Assembly: GCA_002286715.1 (NCBI GenBank)
Contig: NSJX01000016.1
Span: forward strand, 442,030-506,029
DNA from: Dentipellis sp. KUC8613
Taxonomy: Eukaryota; Basidiomycota; Agaricomycetes; Russulales; Hericiaceae
DNA length: 64,000 nt
Reading direction: 5' to 3'
Part shown: positions 24,101 through 36,255 of the stretch, piece by piece
How the letters are laid out: every line of letters starts with the position of its first letter
How positions within the stretch are numbered: position 1 is the stretch's first letter
Translations under genes and position numbers: made by a program
The notes under the pieces: model-generated
Seen by the model: the letters and a program-made list of their open reading frames with translations, nothing else
Told to the model about the DNA's origin: nothing
Databases searched by the model: none

Positions 24101-27100
24101 ATGGAGGCCCCCCGGACGCGTCTGGCACCACTGGAAATGAACCCGAGCATGGATACGCGAGGGCGAGCGTCACCGCTGCCGGTAAGCCGCTCATGGCCAC
24201 GCTCTTCACTCGCATCTCACGGTTCTTCGCAATCTGCGCTCGCGCTCTCAGAGCCGTGCGTCCCAGTTTCTGAAGAAACTTGTACGCATTCCGCTGCCCA
24301 TCCACAGGAAGCATGCAATGTCCACTTCCAACGGGCCTTACCCGTCTATGGCTGTCCGCCAGGCCAAGTCGAGTGAACAGCGTGGTGTCGCGAAGCCGTA
24401 CATGTCGCAGCCGATGCTCTCTTTGCCTGGCGACGACCGCGTTGAAGACGCACACTCCTTGATCAGCTCCGGGGACGAGCAGTCACCGGGGACCAGCCAG
24501 GGCAAGAGGAGCATGGATGGAGAGCGCGATGCCGGGAGAGGGTCGGCGCAGACCAGCACACCCGGCAGCACTCGGGCAGGCGCTGGGGTGATGCACAAAA
24601 AATCACCTTCGGCGCCGCTGCCTTCTAGCGCGACACCGAAAATTATAGTCTCGACTGCAGAGGTGCCATCACAAGCGCCGGTCGATCCGGATAGCGAGTC
24701 AACCCTCGCGGAGGGCCGTCACATCAGTATTCTGTCCGAGAAAGGGAAGGCCGCTTTCTATCTCGGCGGGAGGGCTTCTTCTGATGCACAGCGGCGAAGA
24801 CACTCGAGCGCGTCAGTTCGACCCCCATCCCGAGCGGAAGACGCGCATGAGCCTTCTTCTTCCGCTCAAACGCTTACCGGTGAGAAACCTCCATCGTCTC
24901 ACAATCAGCCATCTTCCTCGACAAAGACTCCCGAGGCTTTGCCTTCTGTCGGGAACCCGCCTCCTTCGCTGACTCCTCGGATCGCATCATCAGTCCCGAC
25001 AAACACGAGCCTATCTCTCATTACCCCAGGTCCTCCGAAAACTCAATTGGATAGTATACCCCCCGCCCCGGCGCCGAAAGATGAAGTATCCTCTGTCAAC
25101 GCAACCCCTCTTATGCAAACAACGGAGGTGACTGCGCCGCAATCCCCGACTACACCACGTGCGGCACCCAAGACACTACCACCCTCGTCATTTCGCCCTA
25201 ATCTCCCGCGTCTTACTTCCTTACCTGGCTTCCAGACTTTGCCGCGGCCTTCGTCTTCAGGAGCCTCCTTTCCCCCATCCATGCCCGGGACGCCGACTTC
25301 GCAGCCGCTCCCGTCGTCTTTCGTTTCTATTCCCGGGACACCTTCTGCACGCCTCAGTCCAGCGATTATCTCGCGACAACCCGTTTATCCCATCCTTACG
25401 CTTCCTCCCCTCCCTACGCCTCAGCGTACGCGCTCGAGCACCACAGTTGGTGTTGTCGGCCGCTCCGATGACCCTGCTGCGAGGGGCGCAACTCGTTCCG
25501 GAAGAATGAGAAGCGGTAGTTTGCTGAGTATGCCAGCCTTACCGATGGAAGGACCCGACGATTCCAGGAGGGAAGATCACGATGACGACAGCAGTCTCGA
25601 GGACGTTGACGAAGAGGACATGGACGATGACATGGACGACGCGGAGGACGAACACGAACACGGCATGCACGCGATGGAGAGCGGGCGGAGTTCGGCATTC
25701 GGGATGAGCGATGTTGACCACGACATAGAGGACGATCCAGAGGAGGAAGGCGGACGGCCCTCGCTGGAGATACAGGTCGAGAGGCGTGCGGAGGGCGAAC
25801 GGCCCTGGCAAATTCCTATGCCCGGACTTGGCCCAGGAATAGAGACCTCGCCACTGGACACGTCCTTCCTGGATAAGTATCTTGGTGCTGGGCCTAGCGG
25901 AAGCCGACCCATGAGCGAAGACAGGACTCCGGTAGCCCTCCGCAGGGAGGATTACTTTTCGCATAAGAGCCACGCTCATGACGGGATGCCTGCCTTGCGA
26001 TCTCCGACTTCTCCAAAGGCTCATGGACTCCCCGCACGTCCTCACACGTCGTCGGCGCGTCCAACGACCACACAATCCCAGGTTTCGCAAGAATTCGGAC
26101 TGCACAGCGTCCCGATGCCGTCCCTAGGTTCGCCACGGCTGACAGCGCGTCCATCCTTATACCACCAAGTCTCGAGGAGTATGGTGGATATGTCGACGAT
26201 GCTCAAGGACCGAGATCGGTCGCCGGAGATTGCGAGTCGGGAGCCTGCGGGGTTGGGTGCGGCCGCGGGTGCATCTCAAACAAGCGTGCATACCGCTGCC
26301 GAGTCAGCACAAGACGGCGTGCTCGGGGCATCTATCCGGAGGCAGCGCTCTATGCCCACGTTTGGACCTGCCACCGAGCCTCCACCTTATCCTTCCTTCC
26401 CGAATCGACCCAAGATCTCCATCCAGCCGCGGGATGAAGAAGGCCGTGAGCCTCTGCCGGGATATTCGAACCACATATACCTTCGGTCTATCATGCCGCG
26501 GAAAATGGAGTTCACAGCGCCGGGCGTGCAGGCGCGCGACCGCAAATGGCGGCGCACACTTTGCGTCCTCGAGGGCACCGCGTTCAAGGTGTACAGATGT
26601 CCGAAGGGCGCAGCTGGAGTGGGCGTTCTGGGTGAATGGTGGGAGCGCAGGGTCGGTGTCGGTGACATCGCCGAGGAGCCACGCCCGGCCCCTGTCCGTT
26701 CAGGGCGGCCCCGGGCCCCAGGCAGTGAGAGGGACAGGGAACGGGCGGAAAGGGAGCGACTTCGCGAAATCAGGGAGCAGGAGCGCGAGGCGGCGAGGGC
26801 GGCGAAGGAGGGCGAGGGCGCCGCTGAATCTGGTGCGAGCCTTTCATTGCCAAGTACGAATCAGTCAAGTACAGCCGCAGCCGCCCCTCAACCTCAGCCT
26901 GTGCCGTTGCCTTCTCCTGTCCCGCCGCCGCCGTCGACTACAAGGTCGAAATTCGGATCGAGCTTCCTGCACCCGCTCAAAAGCGCAGCGAAGGCAACCG
27001 GCTCTGCTGCTGGAAGCCCTACGCGCTCACAGTTCGGCAGTGGCAGCGATGCTCCCGAGGACAGCCGGGCGACCCCAAGTACTGGGCGGCGCTCGCTGTC

Positions 27101-27875
27101 GAGCCTGAGGCCCAGCCTAGGAGGGTCATCCCACTCGAATTCAGCTCCATCACCAAATCCTACGACTGCTTCTAGTTCGATGACCCCATCTTCGTCCACA
27201 GCTTCCACATCCCCTACTCGCAGCAGGCGGACGCACACGCCTTCCGCATCTGCTCCCAATACCATCGCCTACGAGACACCCATCAACCCCTTGGAAATAC
27301 CATCGCGGCCATCTACGACGTCTCGAGGCTCGGCGCGCCGCGGTGTCCGAGACCGCGGCACGGGCAATAGCAACCCTCTGTGGCGCGAAGACCCGGACGC
27401 ACCGCCACCCTCGCCTAGTGATTTGGTGAAAGCGTATTCGCTGAACCACGCGGAGAGTGGCTTGGGGAGCGACTACCATAAGAGGAGGAATGTCATCCGG
27501 GTGAGGGTCGATGGAGAGCAGTTTTTGCTGCAAGCGGCGGATGTGGCAAGCGTTGTGGACTGGATTGAGGTATGTGCGCTTTGATCGAAGGAATATTGGT
27601 GTGCTGAACGGGTGGGATTCCAGGGCTTCCAAGCGGCGGCTAATATATCTCTTGATCTGGACGAGAGACCGATGCCGAAGGGACCTATGTTCCCCAGGTA
27701 TGTGACGCAAGAGTCTCTGACGGGGGTTTGTACTCACTTTTTTTTCTGTAGGCGGAGGCGGCGGCGTGCTCGTCGGCCCGATGGCCAACCCATTGCTTCT
27801 GGCTCTGGCACTACGGGTACCACCGGCGCATCTCTCAATCACGGCTCGGGGCCTAGCTCTGGCAGAGCATCGTGA
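24101..27875 (+). CDS. Large Ser/Pro-rich protein with a split PH domain, 1198 aa
   Basis: Exons 24101-24181, 24252-27569, 27624-27697 and 27752-27875 give 1198 residues. The first exon (starting [12 protein letters not shown]) joins in frame to [16 protein letters not shown], upstream of the first internal ATG. Residues 1-760 are disordered, rich in Ser, Pro and Thr, with an acidic stretch ([20 protein letters not shown]) near 430-450. The C-terminal part begins like a PH domain ([33 protein letters not shown], about 763-825), is interrupted by about 250 low-complexity residues, and resumes with [20 protein letters not shown] and the closing helix [20 protein letters not shown]. The usual follow-on [13 protein letters not shown] is present. 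A role in lipid-dependent cortical or signalling scaffolding is inferred only from the PH domain. Confidence 0.85.
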
Positions 27876-28667
27876 TCGATACGGTGTACAAGTCGCTAGA
27901 AGCCTCCACCTTGCCTCTGTCACCTGTTTTGTGCTCGGATATTCTACTCATCGCTATCGTCGGACACGCAATCACTTTTCTATGTTTTGCACTCCTCACT
28001 CTCACATGGATTGTTGTACCATTCTCCTCTCACCCACACGTTCGCCATCTTCTTACCTGATCGTTCATTAATGTGCTTCTTGATTGTCTGTACCTACCCT
28101 TCTATCTCCTTTTCGGCTGTTGTGCATTTACTACCTATATGCTGGTATATCTAATTCTGCTACTACCACACGTCCCTCGCCTTCGGCAGTTTACACGTAG
28201 ATGCTGCTTACCGGGAGGCCGGCCGTGTAGGCTCGGTCCACAACTATATATGACGGTCCCACACCCGTCGATGCGGATCCAGAGATCACTCAACTCTTGG
28301 CCCTTGACGCGTCCAGATTCGGTCTTCGGCGAGTTCACAGGCCATGTCGAGAGCGATTACCAAGTTGACTGGGAAGTCTCACATGTCGCAAGATGTGCAG
28401 ATGATCCTATCTACTCAGGTAGTCGATGCCTAGGCCCGCCTATTTCTTCTGGTCAGGTCTTGACCGCGAGCGCGATAGGACGGCATAGGAGCCTGCCCGC
28501 CCGGTCGAGCGTGCTCGCTTTGATATAAGGCACGGCCAGATCTACAAAATCAGTCCCGGCTGATTCAGATCTCAAATTGACTCCCCAACTGCACATCGAA
28601 GAATCTCTGTTACTTACTTCCACAACTTACCTCAACACCATCCATCGCCCAGACTCTTGTTTCCGCC
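27876..28667. other. Intergenic, 3' UTR and upstream region
   Basis: 792 bases with no supported gene. The first 250 are pyrimidine-rich and look like 3' UTR of the PH-domain gene. Confidence 0.5.
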
Positions 28668-29512
28668 ATGCCCACGACATTGGAATTTGCGCAGTGGCCT
28701 GCCAATGAGGCTGCCAAGAAGGAGATCGGGCTGCTGAAGGCCCCGGCCGAGGTGCTCGCGAGCGCACCGGGAGTGCAGAAGTAAACAATCCGGCTGTCCT
28801 CAGATAACGAGCTGGGGGGGCTGATTCTATGCGCATGCTTATTGCAGGGTATATTATGGACTGCAGGTAGAAGAACCGAACGGGTATCTCGTAGTTGGTG
28901 CGCAGCTCTCCGAATCACATGTATCGACGTCGATTAACTGCGGCCCACCTTGCCAATTAATTTCTCCTCCACTACACAGGCTGGGACTCGCTCGACGCCC
29001 ACGAGGCCGTACGACAGGATGCGGACAGATTCTCCAAGGTCCGCGAGGGCCTCCGCGCGACGTTCGCGGAGGGCGCAGCGCTCACCATGATCCACGGCCG
29101 CTTCGCAGACAGCGACGCGCTCGCGCCCATCCTCACCGCGCCGTACACCGAGTTCGCCGTGGTGACGCCCAAGCCGGGGCACCACGACGTCGTTGCGAAC
29201 ATCCTCACGCATCTGGTCGCCGCGATGAACGAGCCGAGCTGCCCTGCCGTGGGCGGCACGTTTGGGCCGGTCATCGAGACGGAGGGGAACTACCTGCTGC
29301 TTATCGGGTGGCAGACTGTCGAGGTGCGCGTGTGCCAAGGTCCCCGTTGTTGCGTTGCTGCTCACGCTCACTGGCATGTCTGGCGACCGTCGCTGGATAC
29401 GCATACGCATATACAGGAACATTGGGATTCAGTCAAGAGCATGCGGAGTATCGAGGAGCTGTTGGGGAACGCGGAGGTGAAGATCACGCATGTGAAGCTG
29501 ATTGCCCAATGA
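28668..29512 (+). CDS. ABM-like dimeric alpha-beta barrel protein, 200 aa (paralogue)
   Basis: Exons 28668-28780, 28848-28897, 28980-29323 and 29417-29512 give 200 residues. Intron phases (2, 1, 0) and positions equal those of the minus-strand gene at 21506-22313, and the first exons are the same length (113 bases). Matching blocks include MP(S/T)TLE at the start, GLQVE-PNGYL, LIGWQ(S/T)VE and VK(F/I)-HxKL near the end. In this copy the second intron has a normal GT donor. The fold is probably two ferredoxin-like units packed as a dimer; catalytic residues cannot be assigned from the sequence alone. Confidence 0.82.
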
Positions 29513-31365
29513 GGGTAGGATGGGATTGATAGCGTCGGAGGGCGCCGTGCAACTGTATTGTACTGGATCATCGACGTCTGTAGACACGGCACAATCACGA
29601 ACGCTGCATTCTGAGTGCCGGTCCGGGTGCCTTGGAGCTGCTGGACTCCACGTACCTTGAGCCTGCGCAGACATCGTACGGCATTGGCTCCTCCAGCTGT
29701 CGTCCGCGGATTCAGACGGAGAGCCAGAATTTCAAATCGTGAGGGCTCTGTAAGGCTTTGAATAGCGTGCAATCGGAAGCGTGGACGGGTGCTCGAAGAT
29801 GCGTGCGGATGGCGGCGAAGCATCGAGACATTCGCCGAACGAAATTGCAAATTCGAGTCTGGCAATGCGTACAGTGTTCGCGTGTCATTGGGCCGAACTT
29901 GATTCTGTGCAAGTGAGCACCACAATGCTGCGCGCATGCGTTGACATTGGGGGAGTACGCTCGGAAGATGAGCGTATCGTGTCGACTCGTGAACACTGGA
30001 ATCTGTTAGCAATGATGCAGAACGCGATGGCCCGACCAAGGGGGGAGCTCATCGTCACAATGTACGAAATTGACAGATTCGATAGCTTCATCTTTGATGA
30101 CCCATGCCAGCACCCATTGTGCAAGATGACTTGAAGTCTAAACAACGTGTGCCAGCAGGATTCTGAGAGACCGGCGGAGGAGGGGTTGAGTGCTGGATGC
30201 AAGAGAGACAATGGGATCACGTACAAATTCACCGGAGCATCCAGCATTGGATTTCGGATCTCTACAAATTGTAGATGCACTGTGGATTGGAGGAGGGTAA
30301 GCGCCCGTGAGGCTCGGCGGAGGGCGCGCGGGGGCCCAAAAGAGGGAACAATACGAACACGTTGAACGACGGGCAGTCGGCAATACGTACGTGACCACGC
30401 CTTCGATTCTCAGCCCTGTCATTTTCTCCTGCGAAATCGCACTTTTTTGCCGCTTCATATTTTCCAAGCCATCACAGATGCTCAAAGAACCTAATAGCTT
30501 CAATGACCGTCAGTGAGCCGCCATTGTAGCCCTAATCCGGTCACCAAACCCGCACGATGTCTCATTAATTGCCGGAGTATTCGAACAAGGTGAGTGACCT
30601 GTCTACTAGGATGCAAGTCCAGAGCAGACGTGTTACGAGACTGTAGCGCCGACAGGCCCGTCTCGAGCCTCGGACAGCGCGCCGACGTAGGCCATCCAGC
30701 GCCCATTGGACTGCTTGGGCAACCGTAGAGACGTTTGCGACGGCGAGCGAGGGTGGCAAGCATCATGGCGACTGGACGAAGATGATGCTCTCCGAGACGC
30801 TGGACGAATGTGACAATGGCGACCATCATTGGCTGCGTGCTGCTGGCCTCGACCAATCTGCGCTTCGGCTTCGCTCCTGGCTCGTTTGAGCATATCGCCG
30901 GCGAAGCGAGTATCATTCTGCCCGTGCATGCACTGCTGACCCCGTTCGCGTACACAAGGCGCGCCGATCACATCTCCCTCGGCGGATGTGGCTCAGTGAC
31001 AATGACAACGGACAATGGACGTCCACCCTCGTTCGAACTTGGCCTCCATCATGTCTTGTGGCCGCGGGCCACAATTGCCTTCCACATTTGCCTTCTCGTC
31101 CTCATCTCGCTTCTGCCGCATCAAGTTCAATTCCCGTATAAAGGGCAACCGCAGTGCGCTACCCCCTCCTTTGCTGTTCCCAACACCTGTCTGCTTGCTT
31201 CGTACTCCACCGGCAGGGACCCAGCACTTTGGATCCTCGAGGTGATCAAGTCAAAGTCCTTTCATCTCGCCATCAGCACCGACCTGCACCGCGTCTTTGT
31301 CCTTCCTCCCTATATACTCGGACCCTCCTTGTTCGCTCCCCCCAACACATACCGCCTGACACGCC
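29513..31365. other. Intergenic region
   Basis: 1.85 kb; no gene supported. Promoter-like elements for the next gene are TATAAAG at 31137-31143 and TATATA at 31311-31316, the latter 55 bases before its ATG. Overlapping frames at 30810-31565 have no recognisable content. Confidence 0.45.
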
Positions 31366-32281
31366 ATGTCGAGCCATTCCCGCATCCGCCTCATCAGCGA
31401 AACGCGTGCTCCTCCAAAAGAAGTCTTCCCGGAGGCCCTTGGCTCCAATGGACTGCAGCCCACGACGGTCCTCTGGACACCGGGCACGATCTTTCATCAG
31501 CGTGCCCACTGCTGCTGGCAGGTGGACGGCAGGCTGAAGGTCTTCGAGTGCAGGACGACTCGTGAGTGATACCCCTTCCGTCTAGTCTTCGATACACGTA
31601 CTGACACTCACCGCCACAGACAAAAGCGACAATGCAAACCACCCTTTGAACGATGTGAGACATGCCGTATTAGGTCCTCGAGAGCGCCGCTGACCCTCTT
31701 CCCTTTTTGGCCTCCAGCGCACAAAACATTACTGGGACGTTCCATCACAAAGCAGGAACCACAGTGCCTCTTCATCGCTCTCCTCCACTTCCGAACTCAG
31801 CAGGTCATCGACGTACCCACAGCACCAGCACGCTTACGCACAGCAAAGCCAACAGGCTGCAAGCCACACGCAGTCGAACGGCCGTGGGCACCGTTCGTCG
31901 CATTCCTACGGCCACCCCCCATCCCATTCCCAGCCTACCGACTACTTCGCGCCCTCTCACCCGCCCGCGCCTGGCTACCCTGACGTACTCGATCAGCCAC
32001 TACCGCACCCGCCCCGGGAAAGAGCACACCGCGAACCCCAGCAGTACTACGCCCAGCCGCAGGCGGCGGGAACGCACCATGACCAGGGGCACCGGAGTCC
32101 GACGTACGCAAACGGGCACCCGCTACGTGATCCGCGGGTCTTGCAGAGCGTCCCAAACCAGCACGCGCACGCGCACGGGTACCCTGCAAGCTCGCAGCAG
32201 CCATATCTCGACACGCATCGACACGCGCACGTGCAACCGCACTACGAGCGGCGCGGACACTCCGCCGAGCGGTACGCATGA
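31366..32281 (+). CDS. His/Gln/Pro/Tyr-rich low-complexity protein, 264 aa
   Basis: Exons 31366-31561, 31620-31654 and 31718-32281 give 264 residues; the last exon has no internal ATG in frame. Residues 1-90 may form a small folded part (VLWTPGTIFHQRAHCCWQVD, then KHYWDV). The remaining part, about 187 residues encoded by exon 3, is low-complexity with about 24 His plus many Gln, Pro, Ser and Tyr (for example NQHAHAHGYPASSQQPYLDT), of the type that binds metal or forms condensates. No signal peptide or membrane helix. The family is not recognised. The convergent neighbour is mL59 on the minus strand. Confidence 0.72.
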
Positions 32282-32721
32282 ACATTCCGTGCCAGCGGTC
32301 TCTAGCACGGACACGGATGGACTGACCTCGGGTGCAGTCTGTGTCTCGACAGGAGGACGGAGGCGGAGATAGAGATGGGGATGGGTGGATGGTTGCTTTG
32401 TTACGGTTCATACTCTTTCCATTTGGTCATTCCTTTGGGTTTCATCGTTTTGGCTACGCATAGATACCAGCACATGTTCGTTCACTCGCTTTGCAATTTG
32501 ATAGGATGGATGCAAGATGTATTAATATATGGAGACCCATAGGTTCTGCGCACCTTAATACTTTGACTGACTGATTGGAACGAAGGGTCGGTGGTATCGG
32601 GGCGAGACCTGGGCGCACATTCCACATTCTAGAGGGTTGACGGGGCAGGCAGACAGGCAGTGCCGCGCGCTGAATATGAATGTTGGATGCATTATGTATC
32701 TGTATCGCAATAGCTCTGTAT
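32282..32721. other. Intergenic region between convergent genes
   Basis: 440 bases, presumably the two 3' UTRs. Nothing else seen. Confidence 0.5.
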
Positions 32722-33465
32722 CTAGAACGGCATTTTCGACGCCTTCTTCGAGGTGGACGTGCGCGTGGACAGCGGGTTCGGTCTTCGCTTGTGATAATGC
32801 TGGAACGTGAATCGGCCAAGGAAGCAAACAACCACCACGCAAGAAGCAGCAAACGACCATCAGCGCCCGCGCAACGATCCGCACAAATGCAACACAACGC
32901 AACGCACCATCTTGTACTGCCTGACACGCTTGTCCATGTCGCGCAGACGGACCTGTATCCGCTTGACCCGCTTCTCGCGCTCGCGCTCCCACTTGTGGCC
33001 CTTGAACATCCGCTTCTTCCCGGCATACAGCCGGTTGCCCACATCCGCGCCCGCGACCTCGTGTACGCGCACCTTGCCCTCCCACTTCACGGGCACCTGC
33101 CAGTCCACCGTCTCCTCTTGTGCCGCCGCCTCCGGTGCAGCGCTGGCGTCTACGCTAGCACTGGGGCTGGGGCGCGCCGCCTTGAGCTGTGCCGCGCTCA
33201 GCTTGGGCCCGGGTGGAAGAAGGTGCAGCAGCCCGGTCTTGCGCGCCTGCTTGATGAGGTCTGCCTGGCGCCGCAGCGAATACTTGGGCGGTGCCCAGCG
33301 CCCTGAGTCAGGGTTCTTGTACGGGACGAACGGGTTGCGGAGCTTCGAGCTCTCGGGTTTGCTGTTGGCAGTCGCAGCCACGAGCGGTTCTTTGGAGAGG
33401 TTCGCGAGCTCACGGTAGCGGAAGCGCTGCACGGCATTGCGCGCGGCGAGTGCTGCGGACGCCAT
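32722..33465 (-). CDS. MRPL25: Mitochondrial large-subunit ribosomal protein mL59 (MRPL25-like), 207 aa
   Basis: Exons 33465-32908 and 32787-32722 give 207 residues. The family signature is KLRNPFVPYKNPDSGRWAPP followed by KYSLRRQADLIKQARKTGLL. Later come VPVKWEGKVR and a basic coiled segment (KWEREREKRVKRIQVRLRDM) and the C-terminus KKASKMPF, typical of fungal mL59. The 120-base intron (gtgcgt...cacaag) is longer than most here; the acceptor was chosen because it alone restores the conserved basic end. It acts in the mitochondrial ribosome. Confidence 0.9.
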
Positions 33466-34423
33466 CGCGGTCGACTGTGGGCTGAAGGCGGAGGAAGATG
33501 TGGTGGCGACTGGGCTCGGTGGCGAGGCGCGAGCGGCTCGCTGGAAATTGAGCGGCGGGGCACGTGATGCAGACGCGTGTGAGACGCGCGTGGGCGTGGG
33601 AGCGGAAAGAGCGCCGGTGCGTTTATCCTAAGGGTGCAGTAGTTATTACTTTCTGTATACTAGACTCGTGGCTCAGGCGTGGCCATAAATAGGCCCAGGC
33701 AGAACGCGTGCTCCCTATCGCGGCTTCCCGCACTGTACACGAGTCTTCCCACTGGCGCTGAACTTACCGCTATCCTGTTCTGTCCTCCCGGCTCGTTTGG
33801 ATCTCCTGCCATCTCGGACGTTCCCCGGCGCCCTGCAGCGACTTCTCTACGTTCTCGATTCATCTTATTGCTATGGAGGGCTAACGATGCAGTAGTGCGT
33901 AACGAACAAAAGGCGACGGAAAAGACTACACGGCCAGCAGCTGTTGATAAACGTCTAGAGCGCAAAGCAAGGCACGAAAGTGTCCGTGTCATTAGGCAGG
34001 CGGGCAACAAGCAACAGTACTGCGCACACGCGCGCACCGTGCAGGGTAAAAGTAAGTGACTAGGTATCCCACTATCCAGCTGTATAGGTGTGCATAGGTA
34101 GGCATGCATATATAGATTGAGGATCGTGAGCTGATGAGTCCAAATGCGCATGAATGAATGCAGTGAACAGGGAATTGAAACCAGAGCAAGAGACATCTTG
34201 GAAACCAGAACTATGAAGCACGCGCGCAGATGCAAAGCAGGGAAAAACAAATGAAAGAGTACGAAATGAGAGGACGCAACAAAAAAAGAATGCCATGGGA
34301 CGGATGTATCAGCACTGGTATGTCAGTGTCCTTTAGGTCGTCATCAGTAGTGTCGTCGGATAAACTGGTCACCTTCCGTCGTGCGCAGCAGTGCCGCCAC
34401 GAGAGGCGAGCCCCCCTTATAGC
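33466..34423. other. Intergenic region
   Basis: 958 bases between two minus-strand genes: promoter of mL59 and 3' UTR of the next gene. No coding signal supported. Confidence 0.5.
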
Positions 34424-36255
34424 TCACCGCTGCCCCCGTTTCCAGAACTTCCACCTCGACTTCTTCTGTTCCAGCACCTCTGGGTTTGACGTCTGCCGTT
34501 TCTCTGCCCTCGGCGTCTCTGGGGTACCCAGGCTTATGGACCGCTGGCGGGTATGCGTAGAGGCAACCGTAGGTAGAGGCGCAGATACAGTTTCCCTCTC
34601 ATGAACGGATTCGTCTGATGCAGGAGGGGTCGGCAGCTGGGGACCTTGCTTGGAGAACAGCGACGTACGGCGTTGTACCTTCGGCACGGGTGGCAGGTCG
34701 GCCTCGGGGAAGTGATGACGGCGGTGCGACGCGGGCGGCGTGTGCGCCATCGAGGGCGCCGGCACGGGTGACGCCATACTCAGCAAGGCGGGCGTTGACG
34801 CGCTGGCGGCGACCATGATGTCGGAGGCGCCGGATACCCACGCCCGCGGCGGGCGAGTCGCAGGCGACGGAATGGTCCCAGAGGCAGCAGGTGCGTCTAT
34901 GTCCAAGCAGCCACTGAGAATCATGTCGGCGACAGTCCAATTCAGATCCATGCCCGTGGATACGTTCTCAGCCCAAGCCGCGCTATCCGAAAGGAAGCTC
35001 TTCGCAGGCTCTAGCCCGTCGACATTCAAGGCCGCGCCGTTCGGGTCCATCGGTGTGACCGGATGGGAGAACCCGAGGAGGAAGGACTCAATGCTGGAGA
35101 GCACTCGGTTCATACTGGTGCTGAAGGAGTATGAGTGGCGAGACGGTGCTTTTGGCTTGGGCGGCGGTGGCAGGAGGTGGACGAGATGCGCACGTGTGTG
35201 CCGGGCGCCGCCAATGGTAGGCAGACTGCTGACGGAATCGCCGCTGCTCATGGGCGGTGTCGGCGGAAGCGAGTACACGGAATGCACCGACGTGCGTCCC
35301 AAAAACGACTTGCGCTTGGTCGCTGGGCGCGCGGGTCGCGCCAGTGACGGTGGGATCGCGGCCACTAGGAACGGGCGGCTAATCGTAGTGATCAAGATTG
35401 CCTGCTTGAGGAGAGATTTCTCCGAAATTCCGGACAGCCTTGGGAGAAAGTGGATGAGGGCATCAAATGGACGCTGAGATGGATCCGCGGCAGGGAGTTT
35501 GGCCTCGCGCTTGGATGCGCGGGACTTTCGTTTGGACCGGCTGGTCGAGGCGGCTTCGCCGGACTGGGAGTCCAGGCGTAGGGTTGAGGTAAGGGGAGAC
35601 GGTGGGCTCGACTTGGAAGTGTGCAGGGAGCCGTTGCTGTTCGGAGATCGCAACAGGTTTGGCGGCGGTGCGAGTGCCCCAAGTGAGCCACCTTCGTCGG
35701 TCTCATCCAGTTCCCGCACACCGATACCACCGTTTTTGCGCCACGAACGCGCGACCCGTTCCGCCCATTCAAGAATATTGACAAAGCGGACAGCGCCGGC
35801 CTGCTCGAGACCTAGCGGAGTTGCGAGCCGGAGCACTCGTATTGCAGGCTGGACTTTACTAGGGATCGTAGGAGGCTGGTGGGAGGCGATGATCAATAGC
35901 GAAAATGCCAGCTGGTCGGAGGCGAAAAGTGGGGAAAGGTCTTCGGAGTTGGGAGCTGCGGTGGATGAGCACGGTTTGGAGGTTAGGGTATAGAGAAATT
36001 TGACGTACTGCCGACTACGAGTATGACGTCTCGTCGTGGTTCGCCAGCAGCCGCCGAGAAGAGGCGTTCTGAAGGCACGATGATAGGCTCCCTTTTTCGA
36101 AAGTCCATGTTCGCGAAGGGGTCGAGAGGAAGTTTGGGCTTGAAGACATCATTAGCGTGTGGTCTTCGAGAGGCAGAGGCGGGGTGGAGGTGGGCTGGGG
36201 ATGCGGGATTGAGGTTGGAAGGTCGTCGCGAGGATGAAGCGACGGCGACAGCCAT
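34424..36255 (-). CDS. Unrecognised Ser/Pro-rich fungal protein, 592 aa
   Basis: Exons 36255-36009 and 35955-34424 are joined by a 53-base intron (gtacgt ... ccctaacc ... cgcag) with a clear branch site. Residues 60-165 appear folded (RRDVILVVG, LAFSLLIIASHQ, IRVLRLATPLGLEQAGAVRF, ILEWAERVARSWR). Residues 170-240 are disordered. A second ordered part follows (RPFDALIHFLPRLSGISEKS, LLKQAILITTISRPFLVAAI), and the rest is Ser/Pro-rich, ending in a basic tail (KKSRWKFWKRGQR). The basic-aromatic end could bind membranes. No domain was recognised, so no function is offered. The gene start faces Sec62 across 2 kb. Confidence 0.78.

Noticed and set aside
30810..31565. 251-codon frame overlapping the His-rich gene
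   Set aside because: It covers the promoter and first exon of a spliced gene in another frame and has no recognisable content.
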